Positions 19,554-32,580 are shown, counted from the first letter of the stretch. The stretch is 64,000 nt of DNA from Populus alba (GCF_005239225.2 NC_133295.1:6696001-6760000), one strand, 5' to 3'. The notes: a model not told the origin generated them from the letters alone. Numbers and translations: made by a program.

Positions 19554-21766
19554 GTGTCTTTTGTGTCAAACGGCGTAAGATTGCAGGCAGGGAATGTTCT
19601 GTTGTTGGTAGGTTTGGCTAGCGATCATCGCATTATGAGCTTACCTTAGTTTTCTAAATCCGTCTGAAGTTCTGAATGGAAGAGACAAGTGTTCTTTCTT
19701 TGTAGTATTAGAAAGGAAATAATGAGAGTTATGGCCATTTGCGAAATGTGATATCATAAAATGCTTCTCAGACTGCTTGAAGGTTTGATATCTGTGTAAA
19801 CAAGACCTCCATTTCTTGTCTGTTGTAGCTATCAGTCTCTAGCATTTTGTTATTTGTTGACAGTATTGGTAGTAACATTAATGTTCGGTCTAGGGATTCT
19901 TTCCATTATCGCCAATGGGGGGAGCTTGAACATAACTCACTAGTAAGAACTCACACCCATTTTTTTTTATTTTTTTCCTTCTCCATGACATAGTATTTTA
20001 CTCGTTAATACATAACAAGAAGGTGGTTGGATAATTTGTTACTTAAGTTGGGTGTAAGTAAGTAAAACAGCCTTGAAAACAATTGTACTACATATACACT
20101 AAGCAGGAGTACAGCAGGTATTCCCCAATTATACTTACAATACTCAATTTTCCAAGCAATCCGCCACCCAACTTCCTCCAGACAGCTGATGCTCCAGTTG
20201 AAGCTCTTCTATTTAAATTTGATGATTTGAATCCTCGACTTTTTTTTTCCAGCTGAAAAACAATCCCGAGCAGTTTCACTATTGAAATCATCAACTCTCT
20301 TTGAACTGGCTTGTTTCCAAACACTGATCAGTGAGCACCAATAGCCCTGTTCACCAAACAAATCCCAATGTATTATTGTCAGATCCTCTGACATACAGAA
20401 ACATCAAAGAGATCTCAAAGAATCCCCGTTTGAATAAGACTCAATGAGAACCTACTTTCTTCTTTTTTTTCCCTGAATTGAAGAACATCAGAAATTTAAC
20501 AAAGAGGTGGTGCTTGCAACCAAATTAGCACACAAGATACAATTAAACAAGTGTTCAGTTACATTGTTAAGGCCCTCAACCTAACTTGGCAGATTAGAGT
20601 TGCACCAAAAGTAGAGGACTCAAGTTTGAAACACCCACTCGGGATGGTCTTCCATCAGGTTGACAAAAAATAATGCACAGTTATATTAAAACCTCAAGAT
20701 TCCAGAAGGAAGATTATGCAAATATGTTTGTAACTCAAGCATAACCATGAAGTCCTTGTCAATTGATCGTGTTGGAAGTACATGCTTAGTTATTTATTAA
20801 TCAATGATCTGATATGATGGTGAAAATCAGTTAAACGCCATATGCTTAAGAAGGATGTGACCGGAAATAAAAGATTAAATAGTAGTTAAGTATATCATCG
20901 CGAGAGAATTCTTGTAATCAACCATAAAAACTAAATGGAAAATGAACCACAGACTAGACATGTTACAAAGCTAAGACAGCCACGGGTGAGAACATGGATA
21001 TCACTATTCTCTGCCATGAAAATCATCACCCTGTTCGGATCAGGTTTAGGGAGATGGATGGAAATAATCCCTGACCAGATTTCAGGCTTGAGAAAGACAA
21101 CATGAGAATCTCAGAACCTGATTATGTATGTTTGTGTATCGAATGCTATAAATCTCGTGATTGTTTCTTTATTTGTATATCATGTGTTATTACTTTACAG
21201 TGCGAGAAGCATACTAATTATATGGGCTAACTTATTTAAAAAAAAAAAAAAAAACAATAGGCAAGTATGAACTTCTTTCACATCATATTATGATCTAGAC
21301 ACTGATCTTACGATAAAATAATTTAACCCGCAGCTTTCAAGTTTCTTCATGGGAAATTCCCTATGAGAGAATGAGGATTCATATTCTCAACAAGGATAGG
21401 AATGCAAGGACACAAGAATCATCATCAGGTATGGGGTGGAAACAAGGCAATTCCTATTGCCTCCATAATACATATAGAAAATGATCAAATCAAGGATATG
21501 TTTGGGACTGAAATTCCTATCACAGACCTGATTTTGTGAGGTAGATACAATAAATAAAGCATGCACCCGAAGCATATTTCTATCTAGTTTTTTTATTTTG
21601 GAAAAAAAAAAAAAAGCTTCTTCTTAACAAATATATTTACACAGGGAACTTACTTGAAGAATCATGGACCAGCTGAACAGTTGCTCACAATTTTTTTCAG
21701 GATTACTCACTCAATAGTTCCCATGATGGACCAAACAAGAAGATCCAATTGGAATGCTTAAGTGAG
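19554..21766. other. Intergenic region downstream of PPR gene
   Basis: Base composition is more balanced than in the AT-rich repeats, but no frame is convincingly coding. The 21500-21766 part is the likely 3' UTR of the minus-strand PPR gene. A 78-residue open frame near 20088-20324 has no motif I recognise and is not called. Confidence 0.5.
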
Positions 21767-24283
21767 TCATGACTGCATATTCTCCCGAACACGAGAAGCT
21801 AGCCTTCGCATGGACTGATAATCAAAAGAATCATCAATATCCGTAATAGTTGATACAAAATCCATGGCTTCTTTGAATTTCTTTGCTTTACAATAACCAT
21901 CCACGACAATTTTGTAGGTTAGCTCATTTGGCCTGCAATCGTGCTTAGTCATGTAGCTAAGCACTTCATCTATTTCTGCAAACATTCCCTTTGCTGCATA
22001 GCCACCAACAAAAGTATTGTATGTAACTATACAGGGTCGAATTCCTCTAGATATCATCTCGGATAGAGTTCTTAGGGCTTCATGCATGAGTCCTTGTCTA
22101 CAAAAGCCTTTAATGACAGTGTTATAAGAAATAAGGTCAGATTTGCCACCAGAGTTTTGTAGCTCCCTCAGAATCTCTTCTGCTTTCCAGCACTCTCCTC
22201 CTCTGGCATACAGGTCCATTAAGCTATTGTAAGTAACAAGATCTGGCTGCAGTCCACACTCTTGAATCAAATGCATTATTTCATGGGCTCGGTCATGCAT
22301 GTTTTTCCTGGAAAACATAGAAAGCATTGAGTTGAAGACAACTAAATCTGGTTTGTATCCATGCTTTTGCAATGCTTGAAAAGCCCTTTCCATACCCGCT
22401 AGTGCTCTACACTTGAAGTTTGCAAGAATAAGGGTTCTCAAAAGCATCCAACTGGGAAAGATATGACCATCATAAATATCCTTTTCAATCCTATTTATTC
22501 CTTTCACATACCCTCCCTTTGCATAAGAATTGAGAATTAATGAGTATGAGGTTTCACTGGGTTTGAAGCCCTTATTCTTCATGTCTTTGATGACTGATTC
22601 CGCTGTTCTCCAGTCCCCTCGTCGAGCCAGAGCATTCAGAAGAGCATTGTAGGTGGCAACAGAGGGAGTAAATCCCGCTTCAAGCATTTCATCGTAAATT
22701 TTTTCTGCGTCAATATCTGAACCACAACGGCCAGATGCAGTAATCAAAGTATTGAATGTATCTCTATCAGGCTCAAAACCACAACTTTTCATTTCCTGAA
22801 AAACCCTTTTTACGTGTTTGTGCATACCCTTATTACCACACATGGAAAGCATTGTGTTCCATGTTATACGATTAGGAGCACATCCATTTACTTTCATATC
22901 ACAAAGTATCTTCATCATTTCCTCTGATTGTGACTTCTTCCCTAGCATCCCAAGGATAGCATTGTAAGTGCACACATTAGGAGCACAGCCGGACTCCTTC
23001 ATCTGGTCATACAAACTTAGAGCTTTGTCCACTTGTGATGCTCTGCCATAAGCATTTATCATGGTGGTATATGTAACAGCATTTGGTTTAATCCCATTTT
23101 CAGTCATTGTGTCTATTAAAGCTGCTCCTTCCTCGTAGAATCCTGCTCTCACATAAGCCGCCACAAGCTCATTATATGTCACAGCATCAGGTGGACAATT
23201 ATTATCTTCCATTTCTTTCATGATGCTCAAAGCCTCTGAATAAATCCCCGCCTTCCCAAATACTTGCAGTAGAGCATTATAAGTAACAGTTCCTGGAGCA
23301 TATCCCTGAGACTTCAATCCAACAAAGAACTCTTTTGCTTCATCTAACAAGCCCTCCCTCCCACAAGCAGATATAACAGTACTGCAAGTAAACTCATCAA
23401 AAACAAGTCCTCTACTTCTCATCTCATCTAAGAGACCTAAAATCTTATTCCAAGACCGACCCATCTTCCCATAAACATCAAGCATGACATTGTAAGTGAC
23501 CAAAGTTGGCGACAAGCCTGACTCGTTCATTTTCTCAAAAATAGCAACAGCCCTCTCATACTTGCCACATCGCGAATATGAGTGCAGAATGGTTGTGTAT
23601 GCTCGAACATCAAGCGAGTAATCATCAAGGGGAATCACATCAAAAAGTTTTGATGCAATAGAATGTTGTGACTCCCTACCAAGAATCCTAGCCATTAATT
23701 CAACAGCCTGATTATCTAAATTCACATTTTCAGTGCCTAGATTCAATACCAGCCATTCAAACAACAAAATGGCTCTTTCACTATCGCCAGAAAGGTCTAG
23801 TGCTTTCAAGACACCAATCAAATCAACTTGAAACAACTCGAACTTGCAAGACTCAAAGAAAGCATTCAAACCACCCAAAGGATGTTCCTTTATTGAATTA
23901 AGCAGCAACTTACCCCTTTTCGACAAAAATTCAAGTGACTCATTTTCAGATAAACCCTCTTCTTTCTCAACTTCAAACTCAAGAACTGAAACTGAAGTCG
24001 AAATGGGCTTTCTACTTGTGTTCTTATAAAGCTGTTTGTGACTAGAAGAATCATTAGAAATTTGAAGAGAAGGGAATTGGGTTTTGTTTAATTTGTGATT
24101 GGGTGGGGAAGAGAGGTGGAGGAGGTGTTGGAGGAGAGAGTCAAAATGAAAAGAGGATTGAGGAGAAGGAGGAGGTGGCAGTGTAGCAGAGCTGAATTTT
24201 AATGGTGGGTTATTGGGTAATGGTGGTGGCCTGTTTACTGGGATAGGATACACTGGTTTGTTTGCAAACAGACTGCTTTCCAT
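21767..24283 (-). CDS. P-class pentatricopeptide repeat protein (At5g02860-like)
   Basis: An intronless 838-residue RNA-binding PPR protein. The first 70 or so residues are rich in Pro and Ser and poor in acidic residues, as expected of a plastid transit peptide. From about residue 225 the chain is a nearly unbroken run of 35-residue PPR motifs, with recurring VTYN(A/T)L and M...G..P signatures, to near the C-terminus. There is no E, DYW or SMR tail, so it belongs to the P class, whose members usually stabilise, splice or translate specific organellar RNAs. Length and sequence character recall Arabidopsis At5g02860 (about 819 residues); that identity is from memory. The start at 24283 is the first Met and is followed directly by the transit-peptide-like region. 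The RNA target cannot be read from the sequence. Confidence 0.92.
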   Translation of the reverse strand: MESSLFANKPVYPIPVNRPPPLPNNPPLKFSSATLPPPPSPQSSFHFDSLLQHLLHLSSPPNHKLNKTQFPSLQISNDSSSHKQLYKNTSRKPISTSVSVLEFEVEKEEGLSENESLEFLSKRGKLLLNSIKEHPLGGLNAFFESCKFELFQVDLIGVLKALDLSGDSERAILLFEWLVLNLGTENVNLDNQAVELMARILGRESQHSIASKLFDVIPLDDYSLDVRAYTTILHSYSRCGKYERAVAIFEKMNESGLSPTLVTYNVMLDVYGKMGRSWNKILGLLDEMRSRGLVFDEFTCSTVISACGREGLLDEAKEFFVGLKSQGYAPGTVTYNALLQVFGKAGIYSEALSIMKEMEDNNCPPDAVTYNELVAAYVRAGFYEEGAALIDTMTENGIKPNAVTYTTMINAYGRASQVDKALSLYDQMKESGCAPNVCTYNAILGMLGKKSQSEEMMKILCDMKVNGCAPNRITWNTMLSMCGNKGMHKHVKRVFQEMKSCGFEPDRDTFNTLITASGRCGSDIDAEKIYDEMLEAGFTPSVATYNALLNALARRGDWRTAESVIKDMKNKGFKPSETSYSLILNSYAKGGYVKGINRIEKDIYDGHIFPSWMLLRTLILANFKCRALAGMERAFQALQKHGYKPDLVVFNSMLSMFSRKNMHDRAHEIMHLIQECGLQPDLVTYNSLMDLYARGGECWKAEEILRELQNSGGKSDLISYNTVIKGFCRQGLMHEALRTLSEMISRGIRPCIVTYNTFVGGYAAKGMFAEIDEVLSYMTKHDCRPNELTYKIVVDGYCKAKKFKEAMDFVSTITDIDDSFDYQSMRRLASRVRENMQS

Positions 24284-25920
24284 GGCATAGAGGGTTAAGC
24301 AGAGAGGAGGGTTTTTTGGGGGATTCTAAAGTTACTAGAAATGATTGATTTTGAGCACAAGATAAGATAGCAAACAAGGCGGGTTTTTTTTCCGGTAATG
24401 GATCATGTAAGGGTAAGGTGAGGATGGTTGGTGTTCGTTTGGGCTATCAAAAGACAAGATTCTTGGACTCAGATCCTCGGTCTTTAAGACACTCTCTCTA
24501 CAGACACTCCCCCATCTATTCAAAGAGGCTGTCGTTTAATGGAGCCATGCTTTTAAAATTCCCATTCAAATTGTAATACGATACCAAAAAAAAAAAAAAA
24601 ACTCTAATATCCAGAAAACTAATCCCTAAAACATAGATTACTATTTATTCATTATAATAGTAAAATTATTATTTTACTTCTTGATCATTTTATTTTTTAC
24701 TTTTACTTTAGAGGTAAAATAATCTTTTTGCCATGACATAAATATATTTTAAAGATTGTACAAGGTTATTTTTGTAATTGTATTTTTAATGCATAGTAAA
24801 ATTAATAATGTAATCATTGAATAAAATAATTCAATGACTTTTGCACAGGGGCATTTTTGTATTTTTATATTTTATAGAACAATATAATTACTATATTAAC
24901 CTTACCATTTGAGTTTTTTAACCTTGGCTTCAGGGGCTTGGTTGTAATTTCATTATGATTTGTTTGTTTGTTATTATTGTTTAGTCCTAACGTCATTTCA
25001 GTTCTGTATAAATAAAAAAAATGAAAAAACTGCTTATGTGAGTGACACAAGTGTTAACCACTCCACCGTCTTCTAGACTCCAATGGTTGTAACTGTGATT
25101 TTGTCGCTTCATATGATTCGTCTCAACATCATCTTTCTCTTTAGGGGGCGCGTTTATGGTGGTTTGTTATCTTTTTTTTCTTTGACAAGTTTTTGAAATT
25201 TATATTTTTAAATTGATTTATAATAAACTTTTTGTTATGACCGGATTCTAGAGTTTCATATGTTGCAAGATTTTTAAGATTTGACTATGTTTAAGATATT
25301 TGTCTAGGTTTGCTTGGTTTTTACAAATGTTTTTAATTTCACCCATATAATTTTTTTTTTATCTTTAAAATTTTGTCCTTATTCTTTTAATCAATATTTA
25401 TTTTGTTTGAGATTATTTTTTATTTTTTTCATTAAAGTGCATCCTCCTTTTATTTTATTAAATTTTATCTCTATTTTTTTTGTTACTTTTGCAGGGTTTT
25501 TTTTATTAATATTTTTTTACCAATCTCATCTTTCGAAATTAAATTGGATAAGAATTGTGCTTCTTGATTAAATTTGGTTCAAAATTTTCACAGGATATTA
25601 CTTTTAAATATTAGACTAGATTTAAGAGATTTGTTATGCTTTTTTTCTATTTTTCTAAATTGATGTTTTCTTATTTTTTTATCCTTTTTTAACACTTGTT
25701 TTGTTATTTTTTTCAATTTAATTCTCTTTTTTTTTTTTACCTTTTGTTTTCTTATTTTTTGGGTTGATTCTATTGCATTTGCCCTCAACAATTTTTTTCT
25801 ATTTCACCCCTACCATTTTTTAATCTATCTTTTGGTCCTAATTCTTTTAATTGGAAGTATTTTAGATTAAACTAGGTTTAGAAGGTTCGCCTAAGTTTTC
25901 TTGTTTTCCCTCCTATTTTT
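24284..25920. other. Intergenic: PPR 5' flank, then T-rich repeat sequence
   Basis: The first 250 bases are the probable leader and promoter of the PPR gene. From about 25300 to 25880 the plus strand is T-rich and repeats phrases such as TTTGTCCTTATTCTTTTAAT. The same kind of sequence appears on the opposite strand at 52980-53340 and inside the element at 8999-9823. No gene is supported. Confidence 0.5.
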
Positions 25921-25932
25921 TAAGCTTATATT

Positions 25933-25935
<3 letters not shown>

Positions 25936-25976
<41 letters not shown>
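25936..25976. repeat. (TA)n microsatellite
   Basis: About 41 bases of alternating T and A. Confidence 0.95.
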
Positions 25977-25979
<3 letters not shown>

Positions 25980-27550
25980 TAAGTTTGGCTCTGTTTTTCT
26001 GTCATCCTTGAAAATTCTTGAGGGTAGAAATTTAGATGGCCATATCTCGATATTCCACCCTTAGATTGAGATTTTTTTAGGATATGTAATGCTTTTCAAC
26101 ACCCTCTACAATATGATCGTTATGAGCTGAAGGATCGATTTATGTTTAGGAGTTATAACCCTCAAAATATTTCAAAGAAAAACTATTTACAGGTTAGTCA
26201 TAATCGCCATTTATTTCATCCCTTATTAACCGTTGGATTATACTTAATTTGGGATATATTTCTTGTCTTTATAATCTTTTCATTTTGAACAATGGATATA
26301 AGAATCAAAGACTCTGAATAGAAGTTGTTCATCATTGAACAATAAATTATCAATTTTCAAGTTAGTTTGGTTTTGTTTTAATCCAGGCAAATCTATCCAT
26401 TTACGTGATCTAACCATTCACCATTTGAATTTGATTAATTCTGATTTAGTTAGGTCTATCCGAACCTATTGACAGTTTTGAGTGTGTTGTAGTAACTCAC
26501 TGAGTTACTATTTAGGCTACTATAACAAATTATGAAAACTTAGGAAATGAGTTTTGGCCAAGATAAACATGTTAAGGGAGACTTTAATCTTACTGAAACT
26601 TTTTTTTTGAATTAAGTTAGTAAAAATGAAATAAATGGAAAGTGTGGATGATTGAGAAAAACCTATAATAATCTTTATCTTTATATTGGACCATTTCAAG
26701 TGGAGGATAAATTTGAGTAAGTTGTTTGTTATATGATTTATGCAGAATGATGTTAAAAGATATAATGGATAGAAATGGGTACCTTGAATGGTGAAGAAAC
26801 ACATGAAAACACTTGGTTGTTTGCTAAACTTGAAAACTAGAATCTGGATGGTTGTGTTACTTGATTTATATATGGAATTAGAGACTCAAAATGAAGGAAT
26901 TAGGGGGATGATTTTCATGAAAGTTGTAGCTAAGGTTGCTTTTAAATGGAACTAAGTTTGCTTAATTTGGAGTTATAAAACTCTATATATGAATTAAAAA
27001 ATGAAGATAGATCAAATTGAAGCTTGCTATAGAGATTGTATATGTCACTAAAACAAGTAATTTTAGGTGTGTTAAGGGTAGAACTAGGTTTTCTTCCCTT
27101 CATTTAAGTTGTAGCTTAATTTTTGAGCTCTCTAAAAAGGTTAGCCACATATAAAAATGAGATTTACACTTTAGTTATAAGTAAAATACTAAACAATATT
27201 CTAGTATTACTACATTAAGTATTAGACATTATGTACATGTTTGAAATGATAAGAAATTTGCTTTATTAATAAAACCAAGATTTTGAATTGAATGAGGATG
27301 GGAAGTGGAAATTTTCAATGTTTGTGGAACACTGGTGATGGCTTGAATTTTCTTGGTGCATGAGAGGTTATAAGGACTGCATGTTAATCGGGTATAACTA
27401 TATGATAGAAGGCTTGGGTAAGTGCTCGACACCTTATAATTTCTTTTAAAGTTTTATTAATTTTGTAACTTTAAATTCATTTTCAAAATCTTTATGTTGA
27501 AAATATATATAAAAGAAAAGAATGAATAAAGTGAAAAAACTAAAAGAAAT

Positions 27551-27705
27551 TGATTGGTATCCTTATGTGGATGGACAGATTTGATTGGCGTTCTTATATA
27601 GATGACCGGATTTGATTGGAGTTCTTATATGGATGGCCAGAATTGATTGAAGTCTTTATGTGGATGGCCAAATTTTATTGATGTCCTTGTACGGATGGCC
27701 ACACT
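27551..27705 (+). repeat. Tandem repeat, 31-bp unit, five copies
   Basis: Units begin at 27551, 27582, 27613, 27644 and 27675, exactly 31 bases apart. The consensus is roughly TGATTGG.GTTCTTAT followed by .TGGATGGCCAGAT. Copies differ from each other by several bases, so the array is not recent. Confidence 0.9.
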
Positions 27706-28932
27706 TTTGAGGATAGCTGGGATAATGTGACAACTATATGGATAACAAGCTTTTTATAGTGAAAGGTTTAAAGGTGACCAACATAGTGGAATAAATATGT
27801 CATAAGGTGGGGACTAATGGTATTAGTTAAGATTAAGAACGAGATTGTTTATTAGCTGGAAAAATATGGAAAAGTCATTAACAAAGAAAAGATCATGATA
27901 CATCATAATGATGACAAAGTAAGGGTTGATGAAAGAGAAAGAAATGCAAATGGGTATTGTATATTCATAGGAGAGGGCTGGTTTATTTGGAAGACTTATA
28001 AAAGGAGATTAATCTGAGGTGTTAATGGAAGATAGGATGGTAAGACAACGGACGCGTCCCATGGTAAAGTAATGAGTAATGATGTTAATAGTCAAACTAG
28101 AAGATGATGGACGAGTGTAGGCTAATACATATGATGGGTGAATGATCTTTGTTCTAAGGATTTATATATGGAAGAAAAGAAATATTTAGATATACTATGA
28201 GTGGCAACAATAATGAAAGTAAAGTCGAATTAAAGTGGGATGATAAAAAGTATATATATGCGATGTTAAGTTGAGTTATCAAGATGGACTAATTGTATCA
28301 TATTTCTAGATTGTAAGGAAAGCTAGTTCGTTGTGTAAGAGTAGTAAGAAGATAGTTGTTGTGGCAATTCACATATGAGGATTTTTAGGCCTTAATGACA
28401 ACGTAGAGTGTGCAAGTGTAGATTAACTGAGTTTAATATGATTATGAAGAGGTTAAGATGTATGATTGGAGATTAGAGATCTATTAGAAATATAGATCCA
28501 GACTATTAAAAGATTGCATGAAAATATACATTAAGGCACTTACCTGCTTGGTAAATGGAAGGTGGAAGCTCACGAGGAACCCATTTCCATTTCGTATAAT
28601 GAATGGGAAATATGTCATAAGATATGAAGTTAATGATTGTTTTAGAATAATAATATAGCATAAAACAAAGGCTGATATGATTTGTATCTGTGTAAACTTC
28701 CAACTAAAATTTTTCAAGAATATAAAAATCTTAGTCTGGAGATAAAATGGGTAATTAAGATTTAGAAAAAAAATTAAATCTTTATTTTAAAGGTGAAATT
28801 GAAATGAAATAAAAGTGTTGTAATACTAAACAAAAAGAGGATGAAATAAATTAGAAATTGTGGGGACAAATTGGAATTATATGAGAATGAGGGGTTAACG
28901 TGTATTTAACAAAAATATCTAGTATAAATACC

Positions 28933-28963
28933 CTTCTCTCTATCTCTCTCTCTCTCTCTCTGT
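28933..28963. repeat. (CT)n microsatellite
   Basis: A run of about 30 bases, mostly CT, at the edge of the retroelement-like region. Confidence 0.9.
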
Positions 28964-30289
28964 TAGGTCATCAATAAAGAATAGAAAGAAAAGGAAAGAA
29001 AAGCTTCATTTTATCAAAACTTTCTTAGAAAAAACCTTAGAGAATTAAGGAATTGAAGGCAAATTACGAGAATTGTTAATCATCTCACAAAAAATCCTAA
29101 ATAAGAGATAGAGAAGTGATAGAAAAAAAAGGGAATTGAGGGACATTGTTCATGGTAGCAATAGGAATAAAGGGAGGGACCCCAAAAATTTTGACTGGTT
29201 AGGATTCAAAGTGAAAAATATTATCTGGCAAGGAGTTCTAAACCTAACCAAGCAAGCTCATATGAAAAGGAAAGTAATTAAGGTTAAATTCATGAATTTA
29301 ATGTTAGGGTTTATAATAAAAAAATATGAAAAATGCAAATTGAGTCAATTAGGTTATATTAGGTTATGATGGGTGCTAAATTAGGAAAAAAAAATAAAAA
29401 AAATTATGGAGTTCCTAGCTCAATGGTCGGCCAATAGAGAACCAAATTGCATGTGATGAATTTGTGTTTATTCAAGCGTAATTGTGCTAGATTAATGTAT
29501 GTGTCGAAATAGGGTAGATAATATGTCTTATATGAGATAAATTGAAGAGAATTTGTATCCTTTTTTTGTTGTACATGTTTCGGCAAAATGGGAGTAGGGA
29601 TGAAAATTGTGATTTATGAATGTAAAATTATTTAAAATCTATATAAATTGATGATAAATGTGTGAAGGAATGAGTAGATTCCTTGTGTCTTTTTAGAATG
29701 AAATTAAAATACTAAGAACTTAACTAACTGAAGAGGAAAAAATTGGACAATTTCATCACCTAGTTTTCAGAGCAATATATGGCTTGAAAATAATGAAATC
29801 CTGGACAAGTTTCTCATGAAAGTTGGAGTTAGGGATATTACCATGTAAACAAAACTGACCTTACTTAATTTGTAACTCGAAAACTTCAAATAAGGGTCAA
29901 AATCTAAGGGGAGGTTAGGTTGAAAGTTAACTAGGCAGTGTAGTTCGGTTGTATTAACAAGTAGTTTTGGATGTGTTAATGGTAGAATTGACAGTAATGG
30001 CTGATCGGGGACAAGATGTAGGAGACTTTTTATGGAAGAATTGGTATGTAAAAGTCAAATTTCATGGAAATAGGGATGTAAAGTGGATGTTCTTCTTCTA
30101 TTTATAAAAAAAACTTCATTCTATTTGAAAGTCTAGAACTCCACAACGAGCTCTTGGAAGATGTCACACCGATGATTCAAAACTGCCAAAGAAGAAGATG
30201 AATAATGGGTGAACGATGTGTCATCTAGGTTAAAAACCCTAGAAATTAGGGTTTTTAATTTGAGATTTGATATATTTTATTTTAGTCTC

Positions 30290-30960
30290 TATTCTTCTAA
30301 TTGCTTTTATTTGCACTCGTAGTTGCCTCTCAAACTCTTAATTTCATGCAATTGTACCTATATTAAACTCAATCATTAGAGACCCAAAGTTTAGTGTCAT
30401 TTTCATCTTGATCCTTGATTTTTGATCTGTGCACTTAGACTCGTAATTGACCATTAAACTTTCAATTTTCCTTAATTTGACCCCTGATTTGGTCAATTTC
30501 AACCTTTGAAGTCTCACGTGTTTTATGATGTGGTCCTTAGTTTTGAATTTCTTCAATCAAACCCTTAATTGGCTATCAAATTTTAAATTTTTTTTTCATA
30601 ATTAAGCCCTTTATTTGACCAATTAAAATAATCAAAGTCCAATTTCAGTAAAAAAAAAAAAAAACTTCAATTTCTTCCAATTAACACCTAAATTGACTCT
30701 AAAAAACTTATTTTCCTTGGAATTAAGTCATTGATAAAATTAATTAAGTCTTCCAAAATCTTCATCGAGTCCTTACTCATCCAAATTTGTATTTCTTTAC
30801 CCCAAATAAAAATATTTTTACCAAATGGGTCTTTTGTCAATTAGAATTAGGTCGTCAATTTTGTCAATTTTATATATTCTGATCCTGTAACTTTTTCGCT
30901 TATCATTTTGGTCTTTCACCTCAAATTTGAGCAATCTTTTAGGCTTTCTTCATGTGTATA
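30290..30960 (+). repeat. Dispersed repeat, copy 1 (relative at 56880-57480)
   Basis: Ordered phrases such as TTTGATCCTTG, GACCCTTAATTG, GATTTGGTCAATT and CCTATCAAATTT are shared, in the same order and orientation, with 56880-57480 over some 600 bases. This is probably non-coding sequence of a Ty3/gypsy-type element, since the other copy lies upstream of a gag fragment. Confidence 0.7.
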
Positions 30961-31154
30961 CTCTTGTATTTTTGGATTTTTTTCTTGATTTTTTTTTGCA
31001 ATGAAAAATGGGTAACATCAAAAGAGATCTAAGGAATTAGAGCATTGCATTTCCAGTATTTTCTGTAGCTTATTTTGAATTCATTAAGTGAGGTCTTCCT
31101 TTGTGTGATAATTCATTTTGATAACAATATTCCTATCCTATTCAAATGATCCCC

Positions 31155-31335
31155 AATTAAGTGTCCGTTTGTTTATGCGGTTGCGATAGCTTTTAAAGGA
31201 AATCGCAGATTTTAAATGTTTGGTAATAAAGAACCACAATGTATTATTCATGTGGGACCTATTAAAATTTGGTTAAAACTACAGGTTTGTGGAAAGCAGC
31301 TCTCAACTGCTTTCTGCAAACCTGTGGACACAGTA
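31155..31335. mobile_element. Truncated MITE-like element with internal hairpin
   Basis: It starts GTCCGTTTGTTTATGCGG, a typical MITE-style end, and contains a strong inverted repeat at about 31282-31325. There ACAGGTTTGTGGAAAGC faces GCTTTCTGCAAACCTGT, 15 of 17 bases paired. A possible matching end, CCGCAATAGCAATCG, lies near 31558, but the part between looks rearranged. Confidence 0.5.
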
Positions 31336-31819
31336 GAATTACATGACTTCTTTTCTAATAATAACTTTTCCTTGCAAGTAATTGACTAGATGATTCGAAA
31401 GACTCGTGGCATGCATAGAATTACAATTTTAGGTTTAGGAAAATATTTGGAAGTTTCTAGCACCATCCAAGAGTAATCTTTTTTTACTATTTATTTACAT
31501 TTAAAAATAATAAATTAAGTTCATTTATTCTGAAAACATCATTTTCAATACTACTACCGCAATAGCAATCGAAATGATATTTTCAAAACAAATACATTTA
31601 ATATGGATTTTTTTAAGGAAAAAATATTAGTTTAAATAATAAAAAAAAGAAATTGGAGCTTGAGAAATTTCATATTGAGCATGAATTCTCAACCAATAGC
31701 TATAGGTTTGGAGAGATATTTTTTATAGTAGTTTAAAGTATTCATCACAATTTATTTTTAATTATGTTTTATTAAAAAAATTAGAAGGAGATCACTTGAT
31801 GGCATTACATTTGCGGAAT

Positions 31820-32580
31820 TTGATTGTAATCTCAATTTTATTCATGATGATATTTTACCTGATGTTGTTGTGCGCATAAGAAACAAAAAAAACTGTAGTT
31901 CTTGTTGGATAGTTGAACTGTTATCATTGCAGATTAACAAGCCATATCTTGCAGTGGCATCGGGGGAGTACTCTGTAAGCACTGGCGTGATGATTGTTAC
32001 ATCTTTCTCCATCAAGGCATCTATATTCAAGAATATTCTTATTCACAGATTATTACTTGTTTACAGTGGTGGATAATCCTTAATTTTTGCAACTTCGTTT
32101 ATGAGCTTCTTCTCGGTTGTTATAGCACTATTCAAGGTAAATGGTATTTATTTGTTTTAATTTAATTTTAGTAGTAGGGGAGGAGTCAAGGCAGAAGATC
32201 TTCTAGTTAGCTGTTTGTATTTAATAAATGGAGAACTCCTAGCTGGTAGTAACCTTTGTTTTCACTGATGTCTCTTGGCCGAGCCTGATTTACCAATTTG
32301 CTCAGGTATTTTGGACATGTATTTCATTACTTGAAATTGCTTATGCTGTTGCCAGGCTGAAATGATTATATAAATCTTTATTGGTAAGCATAAATCCTGG
32401 CTATAACTGGCATGGTTATTTTGAATATCCTTTACTGATGGCTTCCTAGCTACATGCCTTGGTGCTGATCATAGATAATTCCCGGTCATTAATCAATATT
32501 AAGAGTGAATTAGCAGACAGTAACACAAGCTTTACATGCTGATCATAGATAATTCCCGGTCATTTTGACAAATCAAACAT
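31820..32580. other. Unidentified, less AT-rich segment
   Basis: This stretch is less AT-rich than its surroundings and does not look like the neighbouring repeats. A short open frame on the plus strand (to 32076) includes KPYLAVASGEYSVSTG but matches no family I know. It may be a decayed exon of an old gene. A 28-base direct repeat lies at its right end. Confidence 0.35.
32463..32564. repeat. 28-bp perfect direct repeat
   Basis: TGCTGATCATAGATAATTCC and the eight bases after it occur at 32463-32490 and again at 32537-32564, with a period of 74. No transposon ends are visible at either copy. Confidence 0.9.

Larger units (their letters stand above)
25980..31000. repeat. Non-coding retroelement-like debris
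   Basis: No open frame here has a recognisable domain. The text resembles plant LTR or leader sequence. Segments near 26870-27100 and 29780-30000 are diverged relatives: both carry CATGAAAGTTG and, further on, ACAAGTA(A/G)TTTT(A/G)G(A/G)TGTGTTAA. They may be the decayed LTRs of one non-coding element, but I could not set its ends. Confidence 0.4.

Noticed and set aside
20088..20394. Overlapping open frames on the minus strand downstream of the PPR gene
   Set aside because: They are short, in different frames, and have no recognisable domain or splice partner.
27551..27705. The 31-bp array as a CRISPR-like repeat
   Set aside because: The units are adjacent with no unique spacers, and the genome is a plant's.
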